NCBI RefSeq assembly: GCF_021532315.1
Contig: NZ_JAKGAO010000007.1
Coordinates: 172,285 to 236,284 of the forward strand
Source: Paenibacillus tarimensis
GTDB taxonomy: Bacteria; Bacillota; Bacilli; Paenibacillales; Paenibacillaceae
Length of the DNA stretch: 64,000 nt
Direction of reading: 5' to 3'
Shown here: positions 56,413 to 64,000 of the stretch, one piece after another
How the letters are laid out: each line of letters starts with the position of its first letter
Numbering within the stretch: the stretch's first letter is position 1
Translations under genes and position numbers: made by a program
The notes under the pieces: model-generated
What the model was told of the DNA's origin: nothing
Databases searched by the model: none
What the model saw: only the letters and a program-made list of their open reading frames with translations

Positions 56413-56431
56413 ACATATACAGTAAATATGT
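56413..56431. promoter_or_regulatory. Candidate LysR-type binding site
   Basis: ACATAT and ATATGT form an inverted repeat with a 7-base centre and contain a T-N11-A pattern, in the 104-base region between glf and the LysR gene. TATACT at 56455-56460 is a possible -10 of the LysR gene. Confidence 0.4.
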
Positions 56432-56502
56432 CAATCGTTCATCAGGATATATGCTATACTTAACGTTACTATTATGCCCGCAACTGTCGAAAGGAAGCAA
56501 CT

Positions 56503-57381
56503 ATGAATATAGAGGCATTAGAATATTTCATCAAGGTCTACGAGAAAAAGAGCGTCAGCGCTGCGGCGAAGGACTTATTCATCACTCCGCAGGGGATAAG
56601 CAAAACAATCAAACAATTGGAAATGGAGCTGGAGGCCGAATTGTTCTCGAGGGGTCCGCGAGGGATGGAAGCAACGGAAGCCGGGGAACTACTGCATGCC
56701 CGGGCGAAGCACATCCGCTATCTCCTTGAAGACATAAAGAAGGAAATCAGCATTTTGAGCGGGAAGAAGGGCGGCTTACATATCGTCGTTGCCTACTCGG
56801 CTTCCTGGGAGCTGCCGGCCGATTATTTGTACGGCTTTACAGCGATGTACCCGGATATCAAGATTAAACTGAGGGAATCTGCAGATGAATATCCGGTGGA
56901 TGAAATGCTGCAGGATGAAGTGGATATTGGGCTTGTGATCGGGCCGGACGACTTTGATAATTGCGATGTTGACTTGATTACAACCGGTGAAATGGTAGCT
57001 GTTATCGCCAAAGATCACCCGCTTGCAGCGAAAGATGTCATATCAATCACAGAGCTCGAGAACGAACCGCTGATTGTAAAGGCGACGGACAAGAGGAAAG
57101 AGCATGCCTTCGTTGAGAAATGCCTGGAACAGGGCTTTACACCGAACGTTATGCACCAATACGGCAGTGTTTATACGGCTCACAGATTATGCGAGATGAG
57201 CGGGTTCGTGGCGATATCCATTGATTTTATAGAAGAGGCAGTGCGGAACGACAAACTGAAGGTTGTAAAATTCAGGGAAAAAATACCACAAAGTATTTAT
57301 CTTATGACGAGAAAAAACGGATTTCAGACGACAGCTATTTCCTTATTCAGGAATTATATAAAAGAAAAAAAGAAATCGTGA
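56503..57381 (+). CDS. LysR-family transcriptional regulator
   Basis: The 292-residue protein has the LysR HTH (EALEYFIKVYEKKSVSAAAK, then DLFITPQGISKTIKQLEMEL, LFSRGPRGMEATEAG) and a two-lobed effector domain (LHIVVAYSASWELPADYLYG, GLVIGPDDFDN). AAAGGAAG precedes the ATG. It may regulate glf, which is divergent, and possibly the downstream GH3 operon. A terminator overlaps its end. Confidence 0.92.
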   Translation: MNIEALEYFIKVYEKKSVSAAAKDLFITPQGISKTIKQLEMELEAELFSRGPRGMEATEAGELLHARAKHIRYLLEDIKKEISILSGKKGGLHIVVAYSASWELPADYLYGFTAMYPDIKIKLRESADEYPVDEMLQDEVDIGLVIGPDDFDNCDVDLITTGEMVAVIAKDHPLAAKDVISITELENEPLIVKATDKRKEHAFVEKCLEQGFTPNVMHQYGSVYTAHRLCEMSGFVAISIDFIEEAVRNDKLKVVKFREKIPQSIYLMTRKNGFQTTAISLFRNYIKEKKKS

Positions 57382-57419
57382 TGATGTGATTTATAATCCA
57401 GCATCACGATTTCTTTTTT
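57371..57419 (+). terminator. Terminator at the end of the LysR gene
   Basis: AGAAATCGTGATG pairs with CATCACGATTTCT and is followed by TTTTT. The left arm overlaps the stop codon. Confidence 0.85.
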
Positions 57420-57427
57420 ATTCACTA

Positions 57428-57459
57428 AACTAAAAGTTACACCCCCCTAACTTTTGGTT
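57428..57459. promoter_or_regulatory. Paired inverted-repeat element, copy 2 (upstream of permuted GH3 gene)
   Basis: AACTAAAAGTT at 57428-57438 and AACTTTTGGTT at 57449-57459, again 21 bases apart, with a 10-base spacer unlike that of copy 1. It lies 121 bases before the GH3 ATG, just after the LysR terminator. Confidence 0.6.
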
Positions 57460-57580
57460 GATTCTGCTTTCTACATGAATGCGGTAAGCTTATTTTTGCA
57501 ATCGGAAAAAGCGCGCATAACTTTTCATTGAAAAGCTATGAAAGCGATTTTAATTTACTTTTATTGGGGGAAAAAGAGAT

Positions 57581-60442
57581 ATGGCAGGAAAAAGCAAGAA
57601 GAAGTTCCGTATTATCATGAGTTCGTTGTTGTCCTTGCTATTGATCGTTGGCGTAGGGGCAAACATTGCAATGGCCTACTACTCTGACGTCATTACGGCT
57701 TATTTCAGCAAGATCGACATTACGACGCCGGAAGCTAAGGAAGCTCGCGCGCATTCCGAAACGATCACCCAGCTTATTACGGACGAAGGGATTGTCGTTC
57801 TCCAGAATAATGACAGCATGCTGCCTATGACAGAGAACAAGAAGGTGAACGTCTTCGGCTGGAGCTTTACGGCTCCTGTGTACCTCGGCTCCGGCTCAGG
57901 CGCAGCAGACGCATCGACGGCTGTAACGCCAAAAGCCGGCCTCGAAGCAGCCGGATTTGAAATTAACGAGCAGTTATATAACGACTATGTTGCTACAGGG
58001 ATCAAGAGACCGGTATCCGGTATTGAAGGGTATGACTGGACGATTCCAGAGCCTGTGGCCACTGAGTTTTACACCGAGGAGAGAATGAAGCAGGCAACGG
58101 AGTTCTCCGACACTGCTGTTATCTTCATCGCCCGCGCAGGCGGCGAAGGAAGAGACCTTCCATCCGTTCTGGATGGCCCGGACACCTACGACCCGGATGG
58201 CAGCACAATGGGTCCAAGCGGGGAACGCTTCGGTAATCCGGATGATCTGGACCCGAACAAGCATTACCTGGAGCTGAGCAATCGTGAACTGGGTATGATT
58301 GATGCCGTTACGAAGCATTTCGACAAGATTCTCCTGGTTGTAAACAGCTCGAACACCTTCGAACTGGACTGGGTAAGAGACTACAGCCAGATCAAGAGTA
58401 TTGTAACGGTTGCCGGCCCTGGCCAAACAGGCTTCGCTTCGCTTGGCAAAGTGCTGGCCGGTGAGCTTAACCCGTCCGGTAAGACAGTAGATCTGTTCGC
58501 AGCCGATGTACTTGATGCGCCAGCGATGCAGAACTTTGGCGACTACAACTACGTAATCGACAACGGCAACGGTTCCTATGCGTTAGCCGCAGATAAGAAT
58601 AATGTTCCATTAACGTATGTTAACTATTCCGAGGGCATTTATATTGGCTATCGTTACTATGAAACGGCCGCGGCGGTGGGCGCGATCAATTACGACGAGA
58701 AGGTCATGTTCCCATTCGGCCATGGGCTTAGCTATACGACGTTTAACCAGGAAATCGTACCGGGCAGTCTGACCTGGAACGATACGGATATCTCGGTTGA
58801 GGTGAATGTAACAAACACAGGCTCGGTTGCAGGTAAAGAGGTTGTTCAGCTCTATTACTCCGCGCCATACACCGGGAAAATCGAGAAGTCTTCCATTGAA
58901 CTGGCAGCTTTCGCGAAGACTGGGCTGCTTGAGCCAGGCAATTCTGAGACCGTAACGCTTACCTTCAAAGTGGAAGATATGGCTTCTTACGATTACAAGG
59001 GAGCTTACAGCAGCACAGGATCGTATGTGCTCGAGGCAGGCGAATATCAGCTGCTTCTTATGAAGAATTCACATGACAAGATCGCTGACGTAAGCTCGAA
59101 AACACTTGCTGAGGTTGTATACAGCACGGACGGCCGTTCCAGCGATCAACAGGTTGCTGTTAACCAGTTCGATGATCTGGTAACCGGTATGGGAAGTATC
59201 GAAAGCTACCTTTCCAGAGAAGACGGCTTTGCCAATATGGACGTGCTTAAGTCCAGCGACACGTATACCGTGACGACTGAAGAGGGCGAGTCCAAGCAGG
59301 TAAGAGGTACAATCGTTGACGCCGCGTTCGTTGAATACATCAACAGCAAGCGTTATGACATTCCAGCGGACAAGCGGGAGAATGCGCCGGTGACAGGCGC
59401 TGACAACGGCAAGAAGCTAAGCGACTACGTGGGTGTCGATTACAATGACGAGAGCTGGAACGACCTGCTCGACCAGATGAGCGTCAGTGACCTGGTTTCG
59501 CTCGGAACGCTGGGCGGATACCGGACGCTTGAAGTGACTTCTGTCGGCAAACCGGCAACAGTCGACTACGACGGTCCTGCAGGCATCAGCGCACTTCTGT
59601 CCAAGGATCCGATGTCCGGAATTGCCTTCCCGTCGGAGACTATGCTTGCCCAAACCTGGAATATCGAGCTTGCCAAGGAAATGGGCGATGCCGTAGGTGC
59701 GGAAGCAGTGGCGTATAACGTGACCGGGTGGTATGCACCAGGCGTTAATATCCATCGCAGTGCGTTCGGCGGTAGAAACTTCGAGTATTATTCCGAAGAC
59801 GGTTTGCTGTCCGGTAAGTTCGCCGCTGAAGTTACGAAGGGTTATCAGAGCCACGGCGGAATCGCCTATATGAAGCACTTTGCGCTTAATGACCAGGAAA
59901 ACAACCGTGTTAAAGGCGTCCTTACCTGGAGCAACGAGCAGGCAATGCGCGAGATTTACCTGAAAGGCTTCGAGTATGCGGTAAAAGAAGGCGATGCTCA
60001 CGGTGCGATGTCCGGGTTTAACAGCATCGGCAACACCTGGGCCGGCGCAAGCTCTGCCCTGCTGAAGGAAGTACTCCGCAACGAGTGGGGCTTTAAAGGA
60101 ATTGTGAATACGGACTTCTTCATTCAGCCTAGCTATCCTTACATGATCGCAGATCTGGCATTCCGCAGCGGCAACGATATTCTGTTGACTGGCGTAGCAC
60201 CATTCGGTGTTCCGACAATCAATGAGAAGAGCAACGATACGCTGTGGGCATTGAGAGAAAATGCGCACAATGTGCTCTACACTGTTGCGAACAGCAACGG
60301 CATAGACAACAACAGCAGCACGGATATGCCGGAGTGGGTCGTTATCACGATCATCGTAGACATAATTCTGGCGCTCGGAATCATAGCTGGCTTCTATTTT
60401 GTCTTCCGGAAGCGTAAGCCTGCAGCACCTGCAGCGGCATAA
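57581..60442 (+). CDS. Membrane-anchored GH3-family glycosidase with permuted domain order
   Basis: The 953-residue protein starts with an anchor helix (RIIMSSLLSLLLIVGVGANI). Next comes the GH3 alpha/beta sandwich domain (DEGIVVLQNNDSMLPM, AGPGQTGFASLGKVLAGELN, FPFGHGLSYTTF), then an FnIII-like domain, and only then the TIM barrel domain (DYDGPAGISALL, APGVNIHRSAFGGRNFEYYS, YMKHFALNDQENNR). In ordinary GH3 the barrel comes first. The nucleophile should be Asp845 in GIVNTDFF; the usual TDW is TDF. A second membrane helix (WVVITIIVDIILALGIIAGF) and basic tail end it. The bulk would face outside. First gene of the operon with a second GH3. Confidence 0.88.
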   Translation: MAGKSKKKFRIIMSSLLSLLLIVGVGANIAMAYYSDVITAYFSKIDITTPEAKEARAHSETITQLITDEGIVVLQNNDSMLPMTENKKVNVFGWSFTAPVYLGSGSGAADASTAVTPKAGLEAAGFEINEQLYNDYVATGIKRPVSGIEGYDWTIPEPVATEFYTEERMKQATEFSDTAVIFIARAGGEGRDLPSVLDGPDTYDPDGSTMGPSGERFGNPDDLDPNKHYLELSNRELGMIDAVTKHFDKILLVVNSSNTFELDWVRDYSQIKSIVTVAGPGQTGFASLGKVLAGELNPSGKTVDLFAADVLDAPAMQNFGDYNYVIDNGNGSYALAADKNNVPLTYVNYSEGIYIGYRYYETAAAVGAINYDEKVMFPFGHGLSYTTFNQEIVPGSLTWNDTDISVEVNVTNTGSVAGKEVVQLYYSAPYTGKIEKSSIELAAFAKTGLLEPGNSETVTLTFKVEDMASYDYKGAYSSTGSYVLEAGEYQLLLMKNSHDKIADVSSKTLAEVVYSTDGRSSDQQVAVNQFDDLVTGMGSIESYLSREDGFANMDVLKSSDTYTVTTEEGESKQVRGTIVDAAFVEYINSKRYDIPADKRENAPVTGADNGKKLSDYVGVDYNDESWNDLLDQMSVSDLVSLGTLGGYRTLEVTSVGKPATVDYDGPAGISALLSKDPMSGIAFPSETMLAQTWNIELAKEMGDAVGAEAVAYNVTGWYAPGVNIHRSAFGGRNFEYYSEDGLLSGKFAAEVTKGYQSHGGIAYMKHFALNDQENNRVKGVLTWSNEQAMREIYLKGFEYAVKEGDAHGAMSGFNSIGNTWAGASSALLKEVLRNEWGFKGIVNTDFFIQPSYPYMIADLAFRSGNDILLTGVAPFGVPTINEKSNDTLWALRENAHNVLYTVANSNGIDNNSSTDMPEWVVITIIVDIILALGIIAGFYFVFRKRKPAAPAAA

Positions 60443-60522
60443 AGCTGACAGATTAAATCAAAATAACTCTTTGGCGGTACTTCGTAGGAGGGTACCGCCA
60501 AAGTTAAAAAGAGGACCATACG

Positions 60523-62946
60523 ATGAAATATAAAGATATAATCGAAAAAATGACGTTAGAGGAAAAGGCATCTTTAATGTCAGGCAAGGATTTCTGGCAG
60601 ACGCAGGACATTCAGCGCCTCGGCATTAACAGCATCTTTCTTGCAGACGGACCGCATGGTATCCGGAAGCAAGCGGAAGCTGCGGATCATCTCGGACTGA
60701 ATGAAAGTCTGCCTGCGACTTGCTTTCCGACAGCTGCTACAGTAGCCAACAGCTGGGACGAGAAGCTTGCGGAAACCATTGGCGATTATCTGGGGAAAGA
60801 GGCAGTCGCCCAGAAGGTAAACGTGCTGCTTGGTCCTGGTATTAATATGAAGAGAAATCCGCTGGCCGGAAGAAATTTTGAATATTTCAGCGAAGATCCA
60901 TATCTGGCGGGCAAATTGGCTGCAGGAATGATCCGGGGAATTCAGTCTCATGGCATTTCAGCCTGCGTGAAGCATTTTGCCGTTAATAATCAGGAAGAAA
61001 GACGTATGGTAATCGACACCATCGTGGATGAAAGAACGCTTCGGGAAATCTACCTGACCGCATTCGAGATTGCCGTCAAGGAAGGAAACACCAAGGCAGT
61101 CATGTCGGCCTACAACATGTTGAACGGTGTTCACACCAATGAAAATAAGCATATTATGCGGGACATCCTGCGTGAGGAATGGGATTACAAGGGTGTTGTC
61201 GTGACAGATTGGGGCGGCAGTAATGACCGCGTCGCGGGGCTGATAGCCGGCAATGAGCTTGAAATGCCAACAACCGCAGGGGAGACAGACCGGGAAATTA
61301 TCGAAGCTATCAAGAACGGAACCATCAAGGAAGACGTACTCGATGAATGTGTAGACAGAATGCTTGATCTCATATTCACCACAGAGGAAGTATTCTCGAA
61401 GCCGTACCAGCAGGAGATTGATCTTGAAGAGCATCACCGCGTAGCGCAGAAGGCTGCTGAGGAATCGATCGTGCTGCTCAAGAACGAGGATCACATTCTG
61501 CCACTGAAGAAAGGCGTTAAGGCTGCCGTCATTGGAGAATTTGCAGAGAAATCCCGTTATCAAGGCGCGGGCTCCTCAATTGTTAACCCGACGAAGCTGG
61601 ATCATGCGCTTGCCGGATTTGAAGATTCGGGAATTGCAATGATCGGCTATGAACCCGGCTATGATCGTTATGGCAAACCAAGCAAGAGCAAAATAGCGAA
61701 AGCATGTGAACTGGCGAAGCAAGCTGAGGTAGTTCTATTATATATTGGTTTGGATGAGGTAACCGAAGCAGAAGGGCTGGATCGCCAAAATGCGATGATC
61801 CCACAGAATCAAATCGATCTGTTAAACGCTCTTCATCGCGTAAACCGGAATATTATCGTGATCCTTTCCTGCGGAGCAGTTGTTGAAATGCCTTGGGCTG
61901 ATAAGGTAAAGGGGCTGCTGCATGGTTATTTAAGCGGCCAGGCAGGAGCAAAGGCGGTACTGCGGATCTTGTCCGGCGAGACGAATCCTTCAGGCAAGCT
62001 GGCGGAAACGTACCCTGTCCGCTATGAAGATACGCCATCTTACCGGTATTTCCCCGGCAAGGAGGTTAGCGTAGAGTACAGGGAAGGGCTGTTTATCGGT
62101 TACCGGTATTTCGATACCGCAGATGTTCATGTCCGTTTCCCATTCGGATTCGGGCTTAGTTATACAACGTTTGAATACTCCGATCTTGAGGCAGGAGAGG
62201 ATGGCGTCAGCTTTACCCTGACGAATACGGGCGAGATGGACGGAATGGAAATTGCGCAGCTGTACGTTGGATGCCAGTCCGCTTCAATTTTTAGACCCAA
62301 GAAAGAATTGAAGGGCTTTGTCAAGGTATTCCTGCGCAAAGGGGAAAAGAAGCGTGTAACCATCGCGTTTGATGACAAAACATTCCGTTACTTTAATGTG
62401 AAGACCGATAAGTGGGAAGTTGAAGAAGCGGATTACTCGGTTATGATCGGCGCATCCAGCTCGGATATTCGACTGGAGAAAACCTTGTTCGTGAAAGGTA
62501 CGGGAGCACCGCTTCCTTACGACAAGGAAAAGCTGCCGACGTATTATTCCGGTAAAACCAATAACGTGGAAATCCATGAATTTGAAGCTTTGCTCGGTCG
62601 TAAAGTGCCTGTGTCCACCTGGGATCGAACCAAGCCCCTCGGGTATAACGACACGATTGCACAGTGTCAGTATGCCAAGGGCGGATTGGCGAGGTTGGCC
62701 TTCCATCTGCTTTCTTTCGCTTATTGGTTCCTGAGAAAAATCGGTAAACGAGATACGGCGAACCTGATCATGATGTCCGTCTATCACATGCCTTTCAGAG
62801 GGGTTTCCCGAATGACTGGCGGCGCGGTCAATATGCCGATGCTGGACGGAATCTTAATGATTGTAAACGGACATTTCTTTAAAGGTGCCCGCCATTTCAT
62901 GAAGGAAAGAAAGAAGCTGGCCAGAAGCTCCGCAGGTAAGAAGTAA
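60523..62946 (+). CDS. GH3-family glycosidase, conventional domain order, with C-terminal extension
   Basis: The 807-residue enzyme has the barrel first (IFLADGPHGIRKQ, GINMKRNPLAGRNFEYFSED, CVKHFAVNNQEERR), nucleophile Asp229 in VVVTDWGG, then the sandwich domain (ESIVLLKNEDHILPL, FPFGFGLSYTTFEY) and an FnIII domain. A tail of about 110 residues after FnIII is hydrophobic and basic (LAFHLLSFAYWFLRKIGK, MPFRGVSRMTGG). No signal peptide, so it is cytosolic. It is 80 bases after the permuted GH3 gene. Beta-glucosidase or beta-xylosidase type; substrate unknown. Confidence 0.92.
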   Translation: MKYKDIIEKMTLEEKASLMSGKDFWQTQDIQRLGINSIFLADGPHGIRKQAEAADHLGLNESLPATCFPTAATVANSWDEKLAETIGDYLGKEAVAQKVNVLLGPGINMKRNPLAGRNFEYFSEDPYLAGKLAAGMIRGIQSHGISACVKHFAVNNQEERRMVIDTIVDERTLREIYLTAFEIAVKEGNTKAVMSAYNMLNGVHTNENKHIMRDILREEWDYKGVVVTDWGGSNDRVAGLIAGNELEMPTTAGETDREIIEAIKNGTIKEDVLDECVDRMLDLIFTTEEVFSKPYQQEIDLEEHHRVAQKAAEESIVLLKNEDHILPLKKGVKAAVIGEFAEKSRYQGAGSSIVNPTKLDHALAGFEDSGIAMIGYEPGYDRYGKPSKSKIAKACELAKQAEVVLLYIGLDEVTEAEGLDRQNAMIPQNQIDLLNALHRVNRNIIVILSCGAVVEMPWADKVKGLLHGYLSGQAGAKAVLRILSGETNPSGKLAETYPVRYEDTPSYRYFPGKEVSVEYREGLFIGYRYFDTADVHVRFPFGFGLSYTTFEYSDLEAGEDGVSFTLTNTGEMDGMEIAQLYVGCQSASIFRPKKELKGFVKVFLRKGEKKRVTIAFDDKTFRYFNVKTDKWEVEEADYSVMIGASSSDIRLEKTLFVKGTGAPLPYDKEKLPTYYSGKTNNVEIHEFEALLGRKVPVSTWDRTKPLGYNDTIAQCQYAKGGLARLAFHLLSFAYWFLRKIGKRDTANLIMMSVYHMPFRGVSRMTGGAVNMPMLDGILMIVNGHFFKGARHFMKERKKLARSSAGKK

Positions 62947-62976
62947 CATTGGGTCAAGCGGCATGAGGAGGCTAAT

Positions 62977-63594
62977 ATGAGTAATACAAATACAGGGTTC
63001 AAGCGTATAATTGATGGACCGGTCAATTTCTGGACAAAATACAAGCAAAATCACCCGAACACTGCGCAATTCATTGTTTTCTTTATGCTGAGCAACGGGA
63101 TTACCCTACTGCAGCTTATCATGATGCCCGTATTTAAGATGATGTTTGCGAAGACTTCCCTGGTTGATATCAACTTTCAAACCTTGCAGTTCGGACAAAA
63201 CTTCGACGGAACTCCTTATTATGTTTTTGATTATGCTTCAGGGGCCTTATCAGCTGGCGGAGGCGGAGGGCTTGCCTATTTTCTGGCCGTGCAGATTACG
63301 ATCGCTATTGCTCAAGTGATTAATTTTTTTGCACAGCGGAGAATTACATTCAAATCTAATACTAACATCTGGAAGGCTGCTTTCTGGTATCTCGTTGCTT
63401 ATATTCTAATTACCATTGGTGCTGCTGCGGCTCAAGGATTCTACAAAGCCCCGATCTACAATCTGTTCATGAACACTTGGGGGATGGGCTCTGTCGGTGA
63501 AACAACCGCGGACGTTATCACGATGATTATTAACAGTGCGATTTCCTTCTGGATTTTCTACCCGATTCTGAAGGTCATCTTTAAGCAAAAATGA
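62977..63594 (+). CDS. GtrA-like membrane protein
   Basis: The 205-residue protein has about four helices, with QFIVFFMLSNGITLLQLIMM at the start and IAQVINFFAQRRITFKSNTN, the GtrA signature with its conserved Asn-Phe and Arg-Arg. The first extracellular loop is longer than usual. GtrA-family proteins are thought to flip or help transfer polyprenyl-linked sugars made by an adjacent glycosyltransferase; a GT2 gene follows. AGGAGG precedes the ATG. Confidence 0.85.
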   Translation: MSNTNTGFKRIIDGPVNFWTKYKQNHPNTAQFIVFFMLSNGITLLQLIMMPVFKMMFAKTSLVDINFQTLQFGQNFDGTPYYVFDYASGALSAGGGGGLAYFLAVQITIAIAQVINFFAQRRITFKSNTNIWKAAFWYLVAYILITIGAAAAQGFYKAPIYNLFMNTWGMGSVGETTADVITMIINSAISFWIFYPILKVIFKQK

Positions 63595-63620
63595 ATACCA
63601 GCGAAGAAGGTTGTGTAAGC

Positions 63621-64000
63621 ATGAAACTCTTATCAGTAGTAATTCCTTGTTATAATTCTCAAGACTATATGAGAATATGCATTGAGTCTCTCTTGCCGGG
63701 ACGTGAAGAAGTCGAGATTCTGATTGTCAATGACGGGTCTGCAGATGCAACGGCGGAGATTGCGGATGATTATGCTAGAAGATTCCCCACGATTGTAAAG
63801 GTAATCCATCAGGAAAATGGCGGGCATGGAGAGGCTGTGAATGCCGGCCTCAGGCATGCAACCGGACTGTTCTTCAAGGTAGTGGACAGCGATGACTGGG
63901 TGGATATGAGAGCCTATGACAAGGTTTTGCGACTTTTGAGGAGTTTTGCCGAAGAGAATAATGCTGTCGATATGCTGATCAGCAATTTTGTGTATGAGAA
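63621..64000 (+). CDS. Family 2 glycosyltransferase, 3' end outside window
   Basis: ATG 63621 has GAAGAAGG upstream. The visible 126 residues show the GT-A fold start LLSVVIPCYNSQDYMRICIE, EILIVNDGSADATAEIADDY, VIHQENGGHGEAVNAGLRHA and the metal-binding VDSDDW. With the GtrA-like gene before it, this fits a polyprenyl-phosphate sugar or envelope glycan pathway. The rest is cut by the window edge. Confidence 0.92.
   Translation, partial: MKLLSVVIPCYNSQDYMRICIESLLPGREEVEILIVNDGSADATAEIADDYARRFPTIVKVIHQENGGHGEAVNAGLRHATGLFFKVVDSDDWVDMRAYDKVLRLLRSFAEENNAVDMLISNFVYE

Overview
The window looks like the chromosome of a low-to-moderate GC, spore-former-type Firmicute, most probably Paenibacillus or a close relative. 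The reasons are Gram-positive ribosome binding sites (AGGAGG) with many GTG/TTG starts, lipobox lipoproteins, a CIRCE-controlled groESL operon, a B. subtilis-like yclNOPQ iron operon, and the local order ydiF-like ABC-F / moaC / tatA / tatC / groES / groEL, which resembles the B. subtilis ydi-gro region. Genus assignment is inference. I saw no tRNA, rRNA, CRISPR array or intact insertion sequence.

Layout. 1-3.8 kb: a copper-type locus (shortened response regulator, small membrane peptide, propeller protein, CopC, CopD). 4-6.5 kb: a glyoxalase/TetR pair with a clear operator, then a membrane acyltransferase. 6.6-6.95 kb: gene debris (virginiamycin B lyase remnant, possible DoxX remnant). 7-13.3 kb, minus strand: a five-gene nickel/peptide-type ABC importer plus a MATE exporter behind a Zur-box-like palindrome. 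13.5-17.3 kb: methyltransferase, SEDS (RodA-like) and LytR-CpsA-Psr wall proteins, and a divergent XRE/DUF1232 regulator. 17.5-23.3 kb: ctaB, a TerC-family gene with a G11 tract at its ribosome binding site, and cysJI. 23.6-27.9 kb: small secreted, Cys-rich and lipoprotein genes, uppP and a ZIP transporter. 28-31.3 kb: a compact cassette built around a glutathionylspermidine-synthase-like ATP-grasp enzyme, a secreted Ser/Gly-rich protein ending in Gly-Gly, a lipoprotein and DUF350. 31.4-35.4 kb: Fur-controlled yclNOPQ. 35.5-41.1 kb: LacI regulator, beta-mannosidase, unknown gene and AXE1 esterase. 41.2-44.8 kb: AIM24, coiled-coil protein, Fsr-type MFS and TipA-type MerR. 45-53.5 kb: ABC-F, 5-FCL, moaC, mogA-type, moeA-like, tatA, tatC, groES, groEL. 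53.8-64 kb: an envelope-glycan-like locus (GH43, UDP-galactopyranose mutase, LysR, a permuted membrane-anchored GH3, a second GH3, GtrA-like protein, GT2) that runs off the window.

How the parts work together. Metal homeostasis recurs: copper (copC/copD, Cys-rich bundle), zinc/nickel (Zur-box ABC, ZIP), iron (yclNOPQ) and manganese (TerC). Cell envelope genes are the other theme (SEDS, LCP, UppP, Glf, GtrA/GT2, acyltransferase). The two observations I rate highest are the ATP-grasp/Ser-Gly-tail cassette at 28-31 kb, and the GH3/GH43 locus, whose two glycosidase promoters share an inverted-repeat element with identical 21-bp spacing. All functional statements rest on reading motifs and recalled family knowledge; no database search was run.
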